64,000 bases of DNA from Crambe crambe (GCA_963924555.1 OZ004581.1:6425338-6489337), one strand, 5' to 3'. Numbered from the stretch's first letter, positions 10,448 to 21,355 are shown. The notes: generated by a model from the sequence alone, not told the origin. Translations and numbers: made by a program.

Positions 10448-10716
10448 CAGGGGTGTATCCACTACTCCGGTTGGTCCGGTTTTCACCGGACCACTTTTTT
10501 TTATCCCCACCATGATCCATAACAATTTTAATTTTCATTGAGATCTCAGGACATGGAAGTTATAGCTAAACAAGTTCATTGATGCCATTTTTGCACTATC
10601 AAAACTCTTTATAAAAGTGGGTGTGGCTGATAAAGAGTAAAGTGGGCATGTCCATCCAAAATTTTTTCCACACACAAGCACACTGGACCGCTCAAAATTC
10701 TGTGGATACACCCCTG
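10448..10716. mobile_element. MITE, TIR CAGGGGTGTATCCAC, TSD TGTAG
   Basis: 269 bp bounded by a perfect 15-bp inverted repeat and by direct repeats TGTAG (10443-10447 and 10717-10721). The interior has the words GGTCCGG...CCGGACC and TTTTTCCACACACAAGCACACTGG, the latter shared with 21160 and 63955. Non-coding. The superfamily is uncertain; the 5-bp duplication and CAG...CTG ends link it to the elements at 40250, 44545 and 62825. Confidence 0.85.
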
Positions 10717-11175
10717 TGTAGCTAAGTTAGCTACCTAGCTAAATTTTTATATCTTTGGTCAAATTTCAGTAAGAATCAGTATGGTTGGAGGCTCTGCATG
10801 AGGCACATTTATACAGTACAGCTATGTAGATATGCGTACAGTAAGTAAGTACAGCGGTGCCGAGGCAAAATTTTTTTTTAACATATATAATAGGTGTCTG
10901 GTTGTGCACATGGTCAGTTATGTGATACATCATAATTTGCACCTCCAACTAACATGGGTATGCCAATAATACACCCACACATGCCATAATTATTGGTCCG
11001 GCCAATGCCTGACCTGCCTGACCGCTTCCTCCGGCCCTGATGAGTATAATTTACTATAATTATAAAGTCCTTTATAGGCTGGAGTTAGATTTGGCTATAG
11101 AGCACTTCTTGTTTCGTGTAACAATCCAGCTATCCCAGCTAGCTATTCTTTGTGGCAGCACAATAGTTAGCTAGT
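10717..11175. other. Non-coding spacer
   Basis: No gene or clear repeat boundary seen upstream of the Reeler-domain gene. The short frames here have no features of coding sequence. Confidence 0.3.
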
Positions 11176-12210
11176 TATAATGGAGATGTATACTATTCCA
11201 CCGCTCTTCTTCTGTTTCTCTTTGGGATTACTTCTAATGTGAGCATTATTGAGTGTTTTTCAAGTGGACCTCCAGCAGTTGCCTGTTCCAATCTGACCCC
11301 TAATTCTGTGGCACATGGAGCTTCACCTCAGAGCACTCCAGTGCCTTATTTTGTGGATCTCTCCGAACTAATGAACCCCTTGGGTGGAGAGTTATCATAT
11401 GTCCCTGGTGCGACCTACACCTGTAAGTAGCCTTTGTTTGTTTATTTGTTTGTCTGAGGTGGTCAAGACAAGCAATTATTGGTATAGCCCAGGCAGAGCT
11501 GCAGCCCAAATGCTAATTGGTGCTAATAGTTGCTACATGTAATAGAGGGGAATATATAGTAGCTTAGGGTAGTGAAACCCAAGCCTGGGTTATAGTTATT
11601 TAAGTACCCATGCTCCCAGATTTCTTCGGGGTCATAATTATTATCATTGCAGTAATCAGCTAGCTATCTCCTTTACATGCAGTACGTATCAATGGCACGA
11701 GCCAATTTAAAGGGATTTTTGTCCAAGGTCGCTTGGAAGCTGATGGCACCACAACAGCTGGCACTTTCGCTGGCACCGATCCCTTGACAAGGCTCAGTAC
11801 CTGCACGCCTCCACAGGAAAGTCTAGTTAATTAGAAGTAGCTATAGTCAGGTAGCTTAGCACCGTAATTTAAAGAAATCAAGACGGAGTGGACAAAAGTG
11901 TCAAATTTTTTGTGGTCACTCTTTAGGTAGTATGGTTTGATTTCAGGGTAGGAGCCACCTTGGGAATCCCTTGGAATGATTTTTATTTAATTTTGAAGTC
12001 TTCTTATACAAAAATGCGGTACCCGCAAAAAATTAAATTTTTGCGCCACATAGCACATATATTGCGAAAATTAAAAACGCGAAAATATTTCAGAATTGTT
12101 TTGATGAAAAGAGCACTAATTTGATACATGCCATTTAATCTATAGCCTGCTGGTAGTTTTCTGTCTCAGACCAATATTTTTTGAGACAGATTCACTGAAT
12201 CTCTAGAAGT

Positions 12211-12530
12211 AGGAGTGCAATTATAAATAGGCATGCGAACTGATGAGGGAAGATGTAATTGCAGTAATTACTGGTAGCTACACTAGTAATTTGTTTACCA
12301 CTAGAAGTGCATATCATCCTGCATACCTCTGAATGACACTTATCTTGCAAAAAAAAAATAATGAAATTTTTTTATCAATATACATGCCAAAAACCCCCTC
12401 AGATTGCTTCTCAGACACCTTAATCAGAAAAATTTCCTGGGGGAGGGGGGGCATGCCCCCAGATGGCATGCTTTGTGCACTGTGTGATCACAATAGCCTG
12501 ACCAAATAAAACCTCAAGATTACACCCCTG
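12211..12530. repeat. Partial copy of the 40250-type MITE
   Basis: Matches 40262-40615 from the word GAGTGCAATTATAAA to the right end AAGATTACACCCCTG, including the G-run followed by CATGCCCCCAGATGGCATGC. The left terminus is missing. Parts of the same sequence also occur inside the fold-back element at 38267-39507. Confidence 0.7.
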
Positions 12531-12535
12531 AAGAT

Positions 12536-13190
12536 AATGCCTTTTCTACAAATGCTACTGAGTTTAGAAGGCTAGACAAGCTTCCAGTTCAACTGAAGTT
12601 TGAATCAGATATAGATGTGGATGAGCTTGTCAGTAGTGGCATAAATCCTGTCACTTGAAGTTTAATTTGAGCAAACTACAAAGGGCAAGAAAGAGGTCAC
12701 GTGTAAAAGATGAGACTGGGAGTACAAGTAGTGCCAGCAAAAGATCTTACCTTCATCGCCAGCCTCTAGACAAGAGTAAGTGTATTTTTTGTGCCAAATA
12801 AGATGGACATCTCCATGAATTCATGACCCCGGATGCCAATGATCATGTGAAGGAAATGGCCAAAGTCTTGCAAGACACTGAACTCTTGAATAGAAGGTGG
12901 TGCTGACCTCATTGCTATTGAAGCAAAGTACCATTTTCTTGTTTAACTGAATTTAGAAATAACTTATTAAATGTGACTGTAGGAGTTCTAAAGGCTGTGG
13001 TGTAAGAATCTGGGATTATGATTTGGTGCAGCAGCAGTCACGGACTTACTTCGAATGCAGAGTGCAAGGCATGTGGATGAACCTGCCAGTTGCTTCAATG
13101 AACTTGTTAAATGTGGCTGTAACAGTTCTCAAGGCTGTGGCATGCAAGAAAGCTAACTGGCAGTGTACTGAACTTTGTAGCTGTAGTTGT
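12536..13190 (+). pseudogene. Decayed Cys-rich transposon-type protein
   Basis: Broken frames give recognisable pieces: KRSYLHRQPLDKSKCIFCAK followed by a stop and DGHLHEF, later GGADLIAIEAKYHF, and near 13110 a CXC-like tail (KCGCNSSQGCG, then in another frame CKKANWQCTELCSCSC). The CIFC...EAKYH plus CXC arrangement is typical of a dispersed uncharacterised protein family in cnidarian and sponge genomes. At least two stops and one frameshift are present. It lies between the inverted repeats of the element at 11844-13451, so it was probably that element's gene. Confidence 0.5.
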
Positions 13191-14046
13191 ATAACTTCTT
13201 TCAAATTTGGACAAAATATTTTTGCGTTTTTAATTTTCGCAATATAGTTGCTATGTATCGCGAAAAATTAAATGTTCGCGGGTACCGCAATTTTGCATAA
13301 GAAGACTTCAAAATTGAATAAAAATCATTCCAAGGGATTCTTAAGGTGGCTCCTACCCTGAAATCAAACCATACCACCTAAAGAGTGACCACAAAAAATT
13401 TGACACTTTTGTCCGCTCTGTCTTGATTCTGTAACTAAGCTACCTGACTACTAGCAATAGCTTGTGAATTACTGTGAATTATTATATAGTCTATAGGTAG
13501 TTTCTGTACAGCCTTTTTTGTTCCCTTCTCATTTAGCTACGTATTTCATTTCGTGAGGGGTGTGTGGGAAATGATGGGAATAGGAAGGGGGGGGGTGGAG
13601 GTCTTGTAAAATTTAGCTGGTGTAGCTAGCTAAGCTGACTACGTAATTATACATTGGCTCTATTATTACTTTATGGATTTAGCTGTTGTATATTTGGTGC
13701 ATATAGATTGGAATTACACATAATTCTGGAGTCGACAAGAACTCTATCATGACCCATTGGACTGCTCCCCCAGCAGGGACTGGATCAATTCGTTTCAAGT
13801 AAACCTTCTGAATAGGCAGACAACATGATAAACAACAGAATTAATTTATAAGGAGAATCGACTCTCTCTCTCTCAACTTGGAGGTTTTAAAACATGCATC
13901 ATTTTTTAAAAAATTGCCTTTGTCAAAGGTTCATTCATTCTCTCTATTACAATTATATCAGAGCTAATAGCTGAAGTCTATTTGCACTCACTTGATCCCT
14001 TGAGACCATTCATTAGATCTGCTCTAACTTTCTCTATTCTTCACTA

Positions 14047-14383
14047 GCCTCGGCCCCAAGCACTCTTTTGTGACCTGTCTAAAGAGAGCCTGGTATCAGT
14101 TGTTTGCGTTAGCCTCAGAATTCTGAGGCTTCTGTATATTCCTCGTACACTCTCCGTAAATGGATGTTTAGTCAATAATAATCTACAATAAAATCAGCCT
14201 AAAGACAGTGTTTTGGAGCATAAGTGCTGCAGTAGCAAATGGTATGGAAAACTGGACAAAAACAATAAAGAAAAGGAGAAAGGAATCTCACTCAGTAAAC
14301 TTTCAGGTTATTGCCTGTATACTACATGCATGCGCAAACAATTGATACCAGGCTCTATTTTTGATGGAGCCTGGGAACGAGGC
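14047..14383. mobile_element. MITE with GCCTCG...CGAGGC ends and TA flanks
   Basis: The outer ends GCCTCGGCCCCAAGC and GCCTGGGAACGAGGC are inverted repeats. Inside them GAGCCTGGTATCAGTTGTTTG is matched in inverse at 14334-14355. TA on both sides suggests a Tc1/mariner-type target site. A half copy of the same left end lies at 30834-30895. Confidence 0.65.
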
Positions 14384-14558
14384 TATATTCTTCACATTTA
14401 AGAGAGCTGATCACCCACTCTGAGCTGAATTGAGAAAGTTATATCAGTTATATGAATAAGCTAATCATAAAGTCTCATTATATTTCAGGTTTACTGTGGT
14501 ACAAGTTCGAACTGTGTATATACTGGGCTAATCAACAAACACAGTTGGTTGCTGAGAG

Positions 14559-15217
14559 AGGTACGTAGCTTATAGTATATGTACTTGCAAAACAATATGA
14601 CAGGTTATGATGGCCAGATACGTAGGAATATGAATAAAAATCTGTAACCATCTCCAAAGTTAAAATGTACATACAGAAATGCAGTCAATAGTAGGCAAAG
14701 ATAACTACCCATATTGACTTTATCGCGCATTTGCACGCTAAAGCGCACTAAATTGCGACAATAAACCAGTCGCGTAGCCACCCGACCGGAAGTGACATTG
14801 AAATAATACATTTCCTTTTTCAAAGCAATTTTTAATTCCGCGAATTTATCAATAATGTTAGCTACATGAAAAATTATACACAGGCCGCAAAAAAACGGTT
14901 AGCTACAAGAGCAGCTACAAAAATAACAAGGAAGAAGTGTTCTATCCCATCGTTCTTGAAATGTTCATTCGTTTCCTTGTACGAAGTAATTAACCACGTT
15001 GTAAAGTAAGCAGGTAGGTCTGTAGACTTTTGGCACAAATCATTCCGCAAGCAAGACAGTATTAGTCACCCCCCTCACTAAGTAGCTTAATGATAGATGC
15101 ACCAAATATCCAAAAACTGTAACTGCAAAAGTATTATACAAGTACATAGTTATGCGTGCTTCATTTATTGAATAATAATAGAATATTAAAACCAAAATTA
15201 GTCATGTCCAAAGTTCA
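14559..15217. other. Repeat-derived sequence, no clear gene
   Basis: Contains the word TGGCACAAATCATTCCGCAA (15041) also present at 21976, and CGCGTAGCCAC...ACCGGAAGTGAC (14771-14798), which recurs in inverse at 22332-22370. On the minus strand 14860-15060 is open for about 60 codons, but I recognise no protein. Confidence 0.35.
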
Positions 15218-15402
15218 TCCTTGCTACCCTCAACATCCTGATGGTCCATGTTCTCTTTGTAAACAAGAGTGAAACTATTACTCCCATCCATCTTCATGGA
15301 ATTATAGAGAAACTCCTTCAGTTAGAGAGGCAAGTTGTATCTGTAAGTTATATGAAAGGAATATAAAAGAAATGTATATCACTGCATCATTCCAGTGCAC
15401 CA
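15218..15402 (+). pseudogene. Decayed zinc-ribbon-like coding fragment
   Basis: One frame reads PCYPQHPDGPCSLCKQ, a TGA, then NYYSHPSSWNYRETPSVREA and SCICKLYERN before TAG. The paired CxxC/CxC spacing with SHPSSW resembles the start of dispersed sponge/cnidarian zinc-finger proteins. Short and stop-containing, so treated as a remnant; family assignment is weak. Confidence 0.3.
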
Positions 15403-15440
15403 CGATGTAGACAATATATTATGGGCCCAAGCAGGCACTA

Positions 15441-15659
15441 CAAGGGCTTATCGAGTCGCAAAGCGACGAGAGGGCATGCAACTTCCAATGCTCTGTATAT
15501 AGACGGCGTAATGTAAAATATTACTATAAATAGCTTAGGTTCCGTCTGCATATGTCCGGATACTGCAGTAAACTGTGGTTAAATATAGTAACAATTTACA
15601 TTTTGCCGTCTATACTAGTTGCATGCCCTCTCGCCGCTTTGCGGCTCGATACGCCCTTG
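15441..15659. mobile_element. MITE with CAAGGGC...GCCCTTG ends
   Basis: 219 bp. The left arm AAGGGCTTATCGAGTCGCAA and the right arm (inverse) AAGGGCGTATCGAGCCGCAA continue as inverted repeats for about 75 bp through GAGAGGGCATGCAACT and TATAGACGGC. One arm reads CGCAAAGCGACG and the other CGCAAAGCGGCG. Non-coding. Confidence 0.7.
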
Positions 15660-16128
15660 CCGGTACCCAGATCCCAAACCACTAGCTTCATTTCTCTACT
15701 CATGGTGACATTGAAACATCAAGAGACGATACTAGGACAATACATGCACTAACTGTTATAACACTCACCTTTCGATCATAAACCATAAGCCATGATCACA
15801 ATCTTGATGATTTACTTCAACAAGTGAACTCTGTGGGGGCAGAAAGGGAGATAGATAATAGTATGTGAAAGAAGAGGCAGGGGTTCACCCTTGGGATTTC
15901 AGTAAATTAACTAAATGACAGTTACGGCAAGCCTTCTATTCCATTTATAGTACTATGCTTAGTTAGATGAGCATGGCTGAGTCCCCCAAGGCTAAGAGAC
16001 ATTACAAAGAATAGATAGATCAAATTTCCGGGAATAGGTACCAGCTCTGAAGGTCCTTAGAGCACATATTGATAGGTGATGTAATGTCCATTGACAATAC
16101 ATACAATACATAGTCATTGTTAATATCA

Positions 16129-16575
16129 CAAGTGAATGCAAAAAATTTCTTCGAAATAAAAATGTGAAGTAGGGATGCTATTATAACTGCAGCTTCATTA
16201 TGAAAACCAAGTACTGCAGCATCGAAGCAGTATGGCCCAAAAATCTAGCTGGAATATGTATTATAACTGCATGCAAGAGAGTGAACTTAGTGAAGTGACC
16301 CTTACCCATCATCAAGTACGAGATACTATTCCTACTTCACTCCCTTGGCCCTTGATCATGGGAGTGAAGTAGGAATAGTATCTTGTACTTGATGATGGGT
16401 AAGGGTCACTTCACTAAGTTCACTCTCTTGCATGCAGTTATAATACATATTCCAGCTAGATTTTTGGGCCATACTGCTTCGATGCTGCAGTACTTGGTTT
16501 TCATAATGAAGCTGCAGTTATAATAGCATCCCTACTTCACATTTTTATTTCGAAGAAATTTTTTGCATTCACTTG
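16129..16575. repeat. Near-perfect 447-bp palindrome
   Basis: Two 216-bp arms (16129-16344 and 16360-16575) flank a 15-bp loop. I found about one mismatch in the inner 45 bp, and the rest also matches closely. The inner core CTATTCCTACTTCACTCC is shared with the smaller palindrome at 44903-45028, and a diverged outer arm lies at 16990-17065. Non-coding; a fold-back MITE. If transcribed it would form a long double-stranded hairpin RNA. Confidence 0.85.
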
Positions 16576-17296
16576 TTTGCATTCTTTTTCTTTGTGATTA
16601 TGAAAATTGATGGACACTAAAGGCTTCCTTGATTGAACTAAATTTATTTAATGATCAGTATTTCATTCTGTTCAGGGAGGAGAGTTTGAAGGATGATCAT
16701 CTGCAGTGTAATGGAGTACTGAAAGGAGTGAACATTTTAAAAAGTGAACAGCATTAGCTAATTGTTACATATGTGATCACTGAAATAATTATTGAGATGG
16801 TACGTATGTCTTGCTTGAGGGAGGAGTATGGGGAGTTTATGCATTTGGTGTAGTGATCATAATAGTGGATGCCATCAAATGGCCACATCCTGTGCAGGTG
16901 TTATATGAGGAGAACTGCTATTAATTGCCCCACCCCTTTTATGAGGTAATATCGCGAAGATTTTTTTCATACGAGGCTGCAGCACATTATAGATAGCCCA
17001 GCTAGATTTTAGGCTATCCCTACTTAACCTTTTTATTTGAAGAAATTTTTTACGCTCACTTTTTCTATCCTTTTTCTTAGTGCTTGAAGTTGAATGAGGG
17101 AGGCTACAGTACAGTACTATACAAAGCCAGCTCTACATAAACCTCTTTTGTAGGTACATACAGTGTCTCTGGTTGAAGAATTTGTTTAGCTATTTAAGTT
17201 TTGTTGATATAAAACTTTACAGCAACAGCAATGTAAATGACATGTACACGGCGTGGTGAAGTGAGCTGACTACACTACAGCCAAGTACTGGCTATA
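16576..17296. other. Non-coding, with one diverged palindrome arm
   Basis: No gene seen. 16990-17065 matches part of the neighbouring palindrome's arm (CCCAGCTAGATTTTAGGC, TATTTGAAGAAATTTTTTAC). Confidence 0.35.
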
Positions 17297-20200
17297 GCGT
17301 AAGCTGCCTACTATCGACCACTACATATTTGACTTATCATATCTTTGTCCCTGAAGGTCGCAGAGGACTGCAACTTGCACTGTCAGAAAGGTCATGACCT
17401 CGTCTTTACAGATATAGCAAATTTGACATTCGTTTAAATAGAATGAACTTTGTATAGGCAATATTGCATGCTATACTCAAAATTTTATTATCGACGACCG
17501 ATACCTACTATCGTCCGACCATACAAATTTGTATGATAAATTATCGACCACTTTAACAGAAATCGATCATATCTCTGGATGTGTACCACTACAGAAAACT
17601 GGACAATACTATTTCATTTTATATTATCTAACACACATACAGCCAAAAAAATAGTCAAAATTAAAGAATTAATATATCCACTACATCTGCTGGAATGATC
17701 GAGTTCCATTATATCCACTACATCTGGTGGAATGAGATCCACCTAGCTATATACATCTGTTGGGATGATAACCTGCACCAACCCTCGCCATTAATTTTAA
17801 TTAATAATATAGCTTTATAATAAAATAGTTCAGTTCAAACAAAAAGGACAAAATCGCTCTGCACCATTTTCATCGATAGAAACATCCTCCATACACCTCT
17901 CGTGCACCCAACGATCACATGCGCACATCACCCACTCTTCACCATCAGCACAGAAGCTCCCATAGCAAAATACACATTCATAAGCCTCCTCTTGGTCACT
18001 GTCGGGTGTTTCAAGGCAAGGCTCAGAAGCAGTTCCTTGTACTGGGAGGTCAATGGTGGTAACATTGTCATGACCAGGGTCACCAGGGTTACCACAACTA
18101 GAGGTACTGGCACTATTATTAGCAGGATCACCAGAATTATTCCCTTTGCTCTTGGAACGACCTCTTCTTTGGGGCTGCCTTTTCTTGTTAGCTATCGCCT
18201 TCTGCTGGCGCTCAAGACGTTCCTCCTTTTTCTTCTTCTGTAGCTCCTCCCTCTCCAGTTTACGTCTCTTGCGTACCCTCATACGCTCTTCTTTCTCTTC
18301 TGCTTCTTTCTCTTTCTTCCTTTTCTTCTCTTCTAACATGTCCAAACATTCTTTGCTAGTAAGAACTGTGGCACGCCCTGTCTTTCTAGTACTCTTGGAG
18401 TCTTTTGGAATGGGAATAAGATATTTGCTTAAAGGAGACCCAAGATGCAATGCAGACACATTTGGGGAAATGGGTGCCAATGGTGAACGTCCCTGTGAAT
18501 TTGATGGACTAACTAAATCGGCTGAATTCATAGGTGGAGTTTCTGGCACACTAGTTTCAGGTGATGAGAATAGAGGTGGTGACTCAAATTCAGGTGGAGT
18601 ATCTTCAGCCAATGGTGATGAACTTGAGGTACTAGAAGTTGAATTGGAACTGGCATCAGAAGTTGAACTACTTGAGGTTTGTGATGAGGAAGAGGAGGAG
18701 CTTTGGGGTGGAGTTTCAGAGGAAGAGCCACCAAGGTGAGACTCTGCTAGTCCAGTTGGAGTAGATTCGATGGAGCAAAGTGGATCAGCAACAGTTAGTG
18801 CTTCAGGATGCATAATAGATAGCCACTGCTCATAGTGATCGTCATAGAGATCATATCCTTCTTCAAAACGTCGAGAAAACAAAGTTTCTTCTTCATTGGA
18901 AAAAACTGGAGTGACCTTTGGACTTTCACTGGCAGAGTCCTTGCTGCCAGCACCAGGTTCGGTGGTGGAATTCACCTTTGAATTTGTGCAGTTGTTCTCG
19001 TCACACCGTATGTCCATACCCTCAGCATCATCACAATGAGGAAACCGTTTCTTGACACTCCCAGGATCAAATGGAATGATGCCTGCACGACGAAACCCAG
19101 CACAAATTGTTTCAGGTGTACAGGTCTTCATCCAGGCCTTTGCGAACAACTCACAAAAGTTGTATTTGGTAACAATTCGACCTGGAGCAGCCTGGTAATA
19201 TTCATGACATACATGACCCCAGTTGATCTTCAGAGGCCCAAAGAAACTTACATCAAGGGGCTGCGCCTCATGTGTAGTATGAGGCGGGAGGCAGAAAATA
19301 ATGATTTCGTGGTCTTTCGCAAACTTGATGGTCTCAGGATCATAGTGAGAACTATGACCATCAACTAAGAGTAGCAATGGACGTCCTGGAACAGCGTGCA
19401 AGAGAAAATGTTCAACAAGCCATCCATGAAACAGGCCTTTGTTTGTCCATCCTGTGTCGCTCAAGCCATACCGACTGCCAGGTACTTCACCACGAGTCCA
19501 CTCATAGTTCAGCTGCTTGGCATCAAAGATAATAAATGGTGGAAGCGCCTGTCCTGTCCCACTGCAGCAGCCAAGGACAGTAATTTGTCCCTTGATCCCA
19601 GCACACCTATAGCGAACCTTCTTTTGTCCTTTTGCTGCCAGAACTTTTGGTGGCTTTGGATCCAATGGTATACCGCTTTCGTCCATATTGTATATCCTTT
19701 CAGGACTATCTTTAAAGTCAAATTCCTCAAAGATTTCTTTCAGAAGATTAAAATAGTGTGTCAAATTTTCTTGACTTGTGGCCCTCATTCGAACATGTCC
19801 AGTTGCATCTCCAGAGCGAAGAGAGAGCTTGGGGTGACGTAAACGAAATTTTTTAAACCAACCATCACTGATTCGAGACTTACGCAGGAGCCCTTTATCA
19901 ACAGCAACTTTCTCGACCATGGATTTAACTTGGCTTCTGGTCTTCCCATAACCAAGTTGGCTTGACTTAATAAGATATGATTCTAGCTCCATCTCTTCAT
20001 CTTCAGTGAGATAGGAAGAACGGCCAGGCTTATTACCATCCACTACTCGTCCAGATAACCTATCTTTTAGAGTAGATGGAGGTACTCCATGGTCTCTAGC
20101 TGCCCTATTTATGGAGACGGAAACACCCGATTCAACAGCTCTGACAGCAGCTTCCATCTGCATTCTCGTCCATTGCATACGCTTTGCTGGCCTTCGACTT

Positions 20201-20559
20201 AGACTAGATGACTCTTCTGGCCTTGAACTAGGTAGGTTTGTTGGCTTAAAGCCGCCTTTCTTCTTCTTTTTGGAGTATCGTGGCATGCGCCTGTAATGAC
20301 AAAAAAATAACATCAAATACTAAAATCTACAAAATGAATCTTTAATATAGCTAAATGCAACTACAACTACCTTGAATAAGCACTGATTGCACAAAAAAAG
20401 AGCAGAACAAAGACAGCAGTAACAACTACAAATTATCACATGTCCAACATTCCGTTAATTCTCCCGTACACTTCAACTGATATTCGGATACTTTGTTGGT
20501 CGATAATAGATCTGGAAATGGTCGATAGTAGTACCCAGTCGATAGTAGATTGCTTACGC
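17297..20559 (-). mobile_element. pogo/Tigger-like DNA transposon
   Basis: 3263 bp bounded by TA on both sides (17295-17296 and 20560-20561), with imperfect inverted ends GCGTAAGC-N3-CTACTATCGAC. The motif CTACTATCGAC(C) recurs near both ends (17308, about 17509, about 17540; 20484-20548 in inverse), as expected for subterminal transposase binding sites. It encodes one complete transposase. The TIR match is only about 17 of 21 bases, so the exact ends carry some doubt. Confidence 0.75.
17830..20286 (-). CDS. pogo-like transposase with C-terminal PHD-like finger
   Basis: 818 aa from ATG 20286. The sequence just upstream (TTTTTTTGTCATTACAG|GCGC) looks like a 3' splice site, so a non-coding first exon is likely. 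Order: basic N-terminus; Psq-type helix-turn-helix (about 37-80, INRAARDHGVPPSTLKDRL); CENP-B-type DNA-binding region (about 91-165, ending WFKKFRLRHPKLSLRSG); DDE_1 catalytic core with D202 (IYNMDESG), D309 (LLLLVDGHSSH) and D345 (EAQPLDVSFFG), a D-35-D spacing; a long Ser/Thr-rich low-complexity stretch; a Lys/Arg/Glu coiled coil; and a C-terminal Cys4-His-Cys3 finger (YECVFCYGSF...WVMCACDRWVHERC...CPFC). The frame is intact. It would cut and rejoin at TA targets. The PHD-like tail may bind chromatin; that part is inference. Confidence 0.88.
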   Translation of the reverse strand: MPRYSKKKKKGGFKPTNLPSSRPEESSSLSRRPAKRMQWTRMQMEAAVRAVESGVSVSINRAARDHGVPPSTLKDRLSGRVVDGNKPGRSSYLTEDEEMELESYLIKSSQLGYGKTRSQVKSMVEKVAVDKGLLRKSRISDGWFKKFRLRHPKLSLRSGDATGHVRMRATSQENLTHYFNLLKEIFEEFDFKDSPERIYNMDESGIPLDPKPPKVLAAKGQKKVRYRCAGIKGQITVLGCCSGTGQALPPFIIFDAKQLNYEWTRGEVPGSRYGLSDTGWTNKGLFHGWLVEHFLLHAVPGRPLLLLVDGHSSHYDPETIKFAKDHEIIIFCLPPHTTHEAQPLDVSFFGPLKINWGHVCHEYYQAAPGRIVTKYNFCELFAKAWMKTCTPETICAGFRRAGIIPFDPGSVKKRFPHCDDAEGMDIRCDENNCTNSKVNSTTEPGAGSKDSASESPKVTPVFSNEEETLFSRRFEEGYDLYDDHYEQWLSIMHPEALTVADPLCSIESTPTGLAESHLGGSSSETPPQSSSSSSSQTSSSSTSDASSNSTSSTSSSSPLAEDTPPEFESPPLFSSPETSVPETPPMNSADLVSPSNSQGRSPLAPISPNVSALHLGSPLSKYLIPIPKDSKSTRKTGRATVLTSKECLDMLEEKKRKKEKEAEEKEERMRVRKRRKLEREELQKKKKEERLERQQKAIANKKRQPQRRGRSKSKGNNSGDPANNSASTSSCGNPGDPGHDNVTTIDLPVQGTASEPCLETPDSDQEEAYECVFCYGSFCADGEEWVMCACDRWVHERCMEDVSIDENGAERFCPFCLN

Positions 20560-21355
20560 TAATGCTACTATATAGGACGAGCATCTGTACTGTAATTCAG
20601 CAAGGAGTGACTGGAACATCATCAGATAATGAATGAAGACCTTGGCTATAGCTAAACTTAAGCTTACGTGGCTCCGCCCATAAGCCCCTCCCCCTTCAAA
20701 ATGGCGTAGAAAGATTAGCAGCTGTGTTCCGAGTGCTATCGAATAGTGAAGTAGAGCCTTAGTCAAAACTAATAGCAAAAGATCAGCCTCTAGGTGCCGC
20801 TCTAACAGATGGCCAAAGCAGAATTTTGATGACTATAGCCAGTAAGTCGGTACGTCGATCTTATTATTATTATTATTATCCTTATTATAAAGAAAAAGAA
20901 CGAAAAGTCAATTTTAGAACTCGTTTTTTTCTTATGTTGGCGAATGAATTTTCGGCTTTTGAACATTCTCCTCTCTTCTTTGTAGATATAATAATTCACT
21001 GTAGCCTTCTGAGAACCTGTAGAGTAAGGGTAGAAGAGAAAGAAGAGTTTTTAGTTTATACTGTCCTATGGACTTTGACCTGCCATCCCTACTTAGAGAG
21101 TGCTACCGCACTCTCTGATACAGTCCATCCAAAAGGTGAGGTCAGGCAAAAGTGGGCATGGTTAGGAAAATTTTCCACACACAAGTGTGCAGATATGCTG
21201 CCCCCTCCCCCTTATTTCTCAACCTTCATCCCCCGGTATAATGAAACCCTGATAGGTACTAGAGATTCATGGTCTTTGAGATCGTCTTGTATCTTTTCAA
21301 GAATTACACCCTTAGTGTTTTGGTTAGGCATGTGATGAGATCTGTGTCAATGATC
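20560..21355. other. Repeat-derived spacer
   Basis: No gene supported. 20835-21125 is a longer copy of the repeat at 9370-9570 and ends in the stem-loop AGAGAGTGC...GCACTCTCT. 21130-21200 contains the word AAGTGGGCATGGTTAGGAAA followed by TTTTCCACACACAAG, part of the CAG-ended MITE group. A short (ATT)n run lies at about 20861-20880. Confidence 0.4.

Larger units (their letters stand above)
11844..13451. mobile_element. DNA transposon with about 240-bp terminal inverted repeats
   Basis: The left end (TAGTCAGGTAGCTTAG, then the words GACAAAAGTGTCAAATTTTT and GAAGTCTTCTTAT) is matched in inverse at 13210-13451 over about 240 bp with modest divergence. TA at both outer edges may be the target site. 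It lies inside the Reeler gene's second intron. The interior holds a nested repeat and a decayed Cys-rich reading frame, so it looks like a dead autonomous or semi-autonomous element of unknown superfamily. Confidence 0.7.
11180..14558 (+). pseudogene. Reeler-domain protein gene, probably broken
   Basis: Four exon pieces together give a Reeler domain, an extracellular beta-sandwich found in reelin-like, defence and ferric-chelate-reductase proteins: about 11180-11421 (GPPAVACSNLTPNSVAHG), 11693-about 11818 (RINGTSQFKGIFVQGR, TFAGTDPLTRLSTC), 13709-13799 (ITHNSGVDKNS, THWTAPPAGTGSIRF) and about 14490-14558 (KFTVVQVRTVY, then WANQQTQLVAERG in a shifted frame). Two breaks are visible: the hydrophobic leader starting at ATG 11181 ends in TGA and is out of frame with the mature domain, and the last exon has a 4-bp excess (ATAC near 14516) before WANQQ. 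A real gene with assembly errors is possible, but a decaying copy is more likely. The domain's usual downstream partners are not seen. Confidence 0.6.

Noticed and set aside
16321..16600. microRNA precursor
   Set aside because: The stem is far longer and more perfect than a metazoan pre-miRNA; a fold-back transposon explains it better.
18146..18739. Plus-strand 197-codon frame over the transposase gene
   Set aside because: It is the complement of the Ser-rich and Lys/Glu-rich low-complexity part of the minus-strand transposase.
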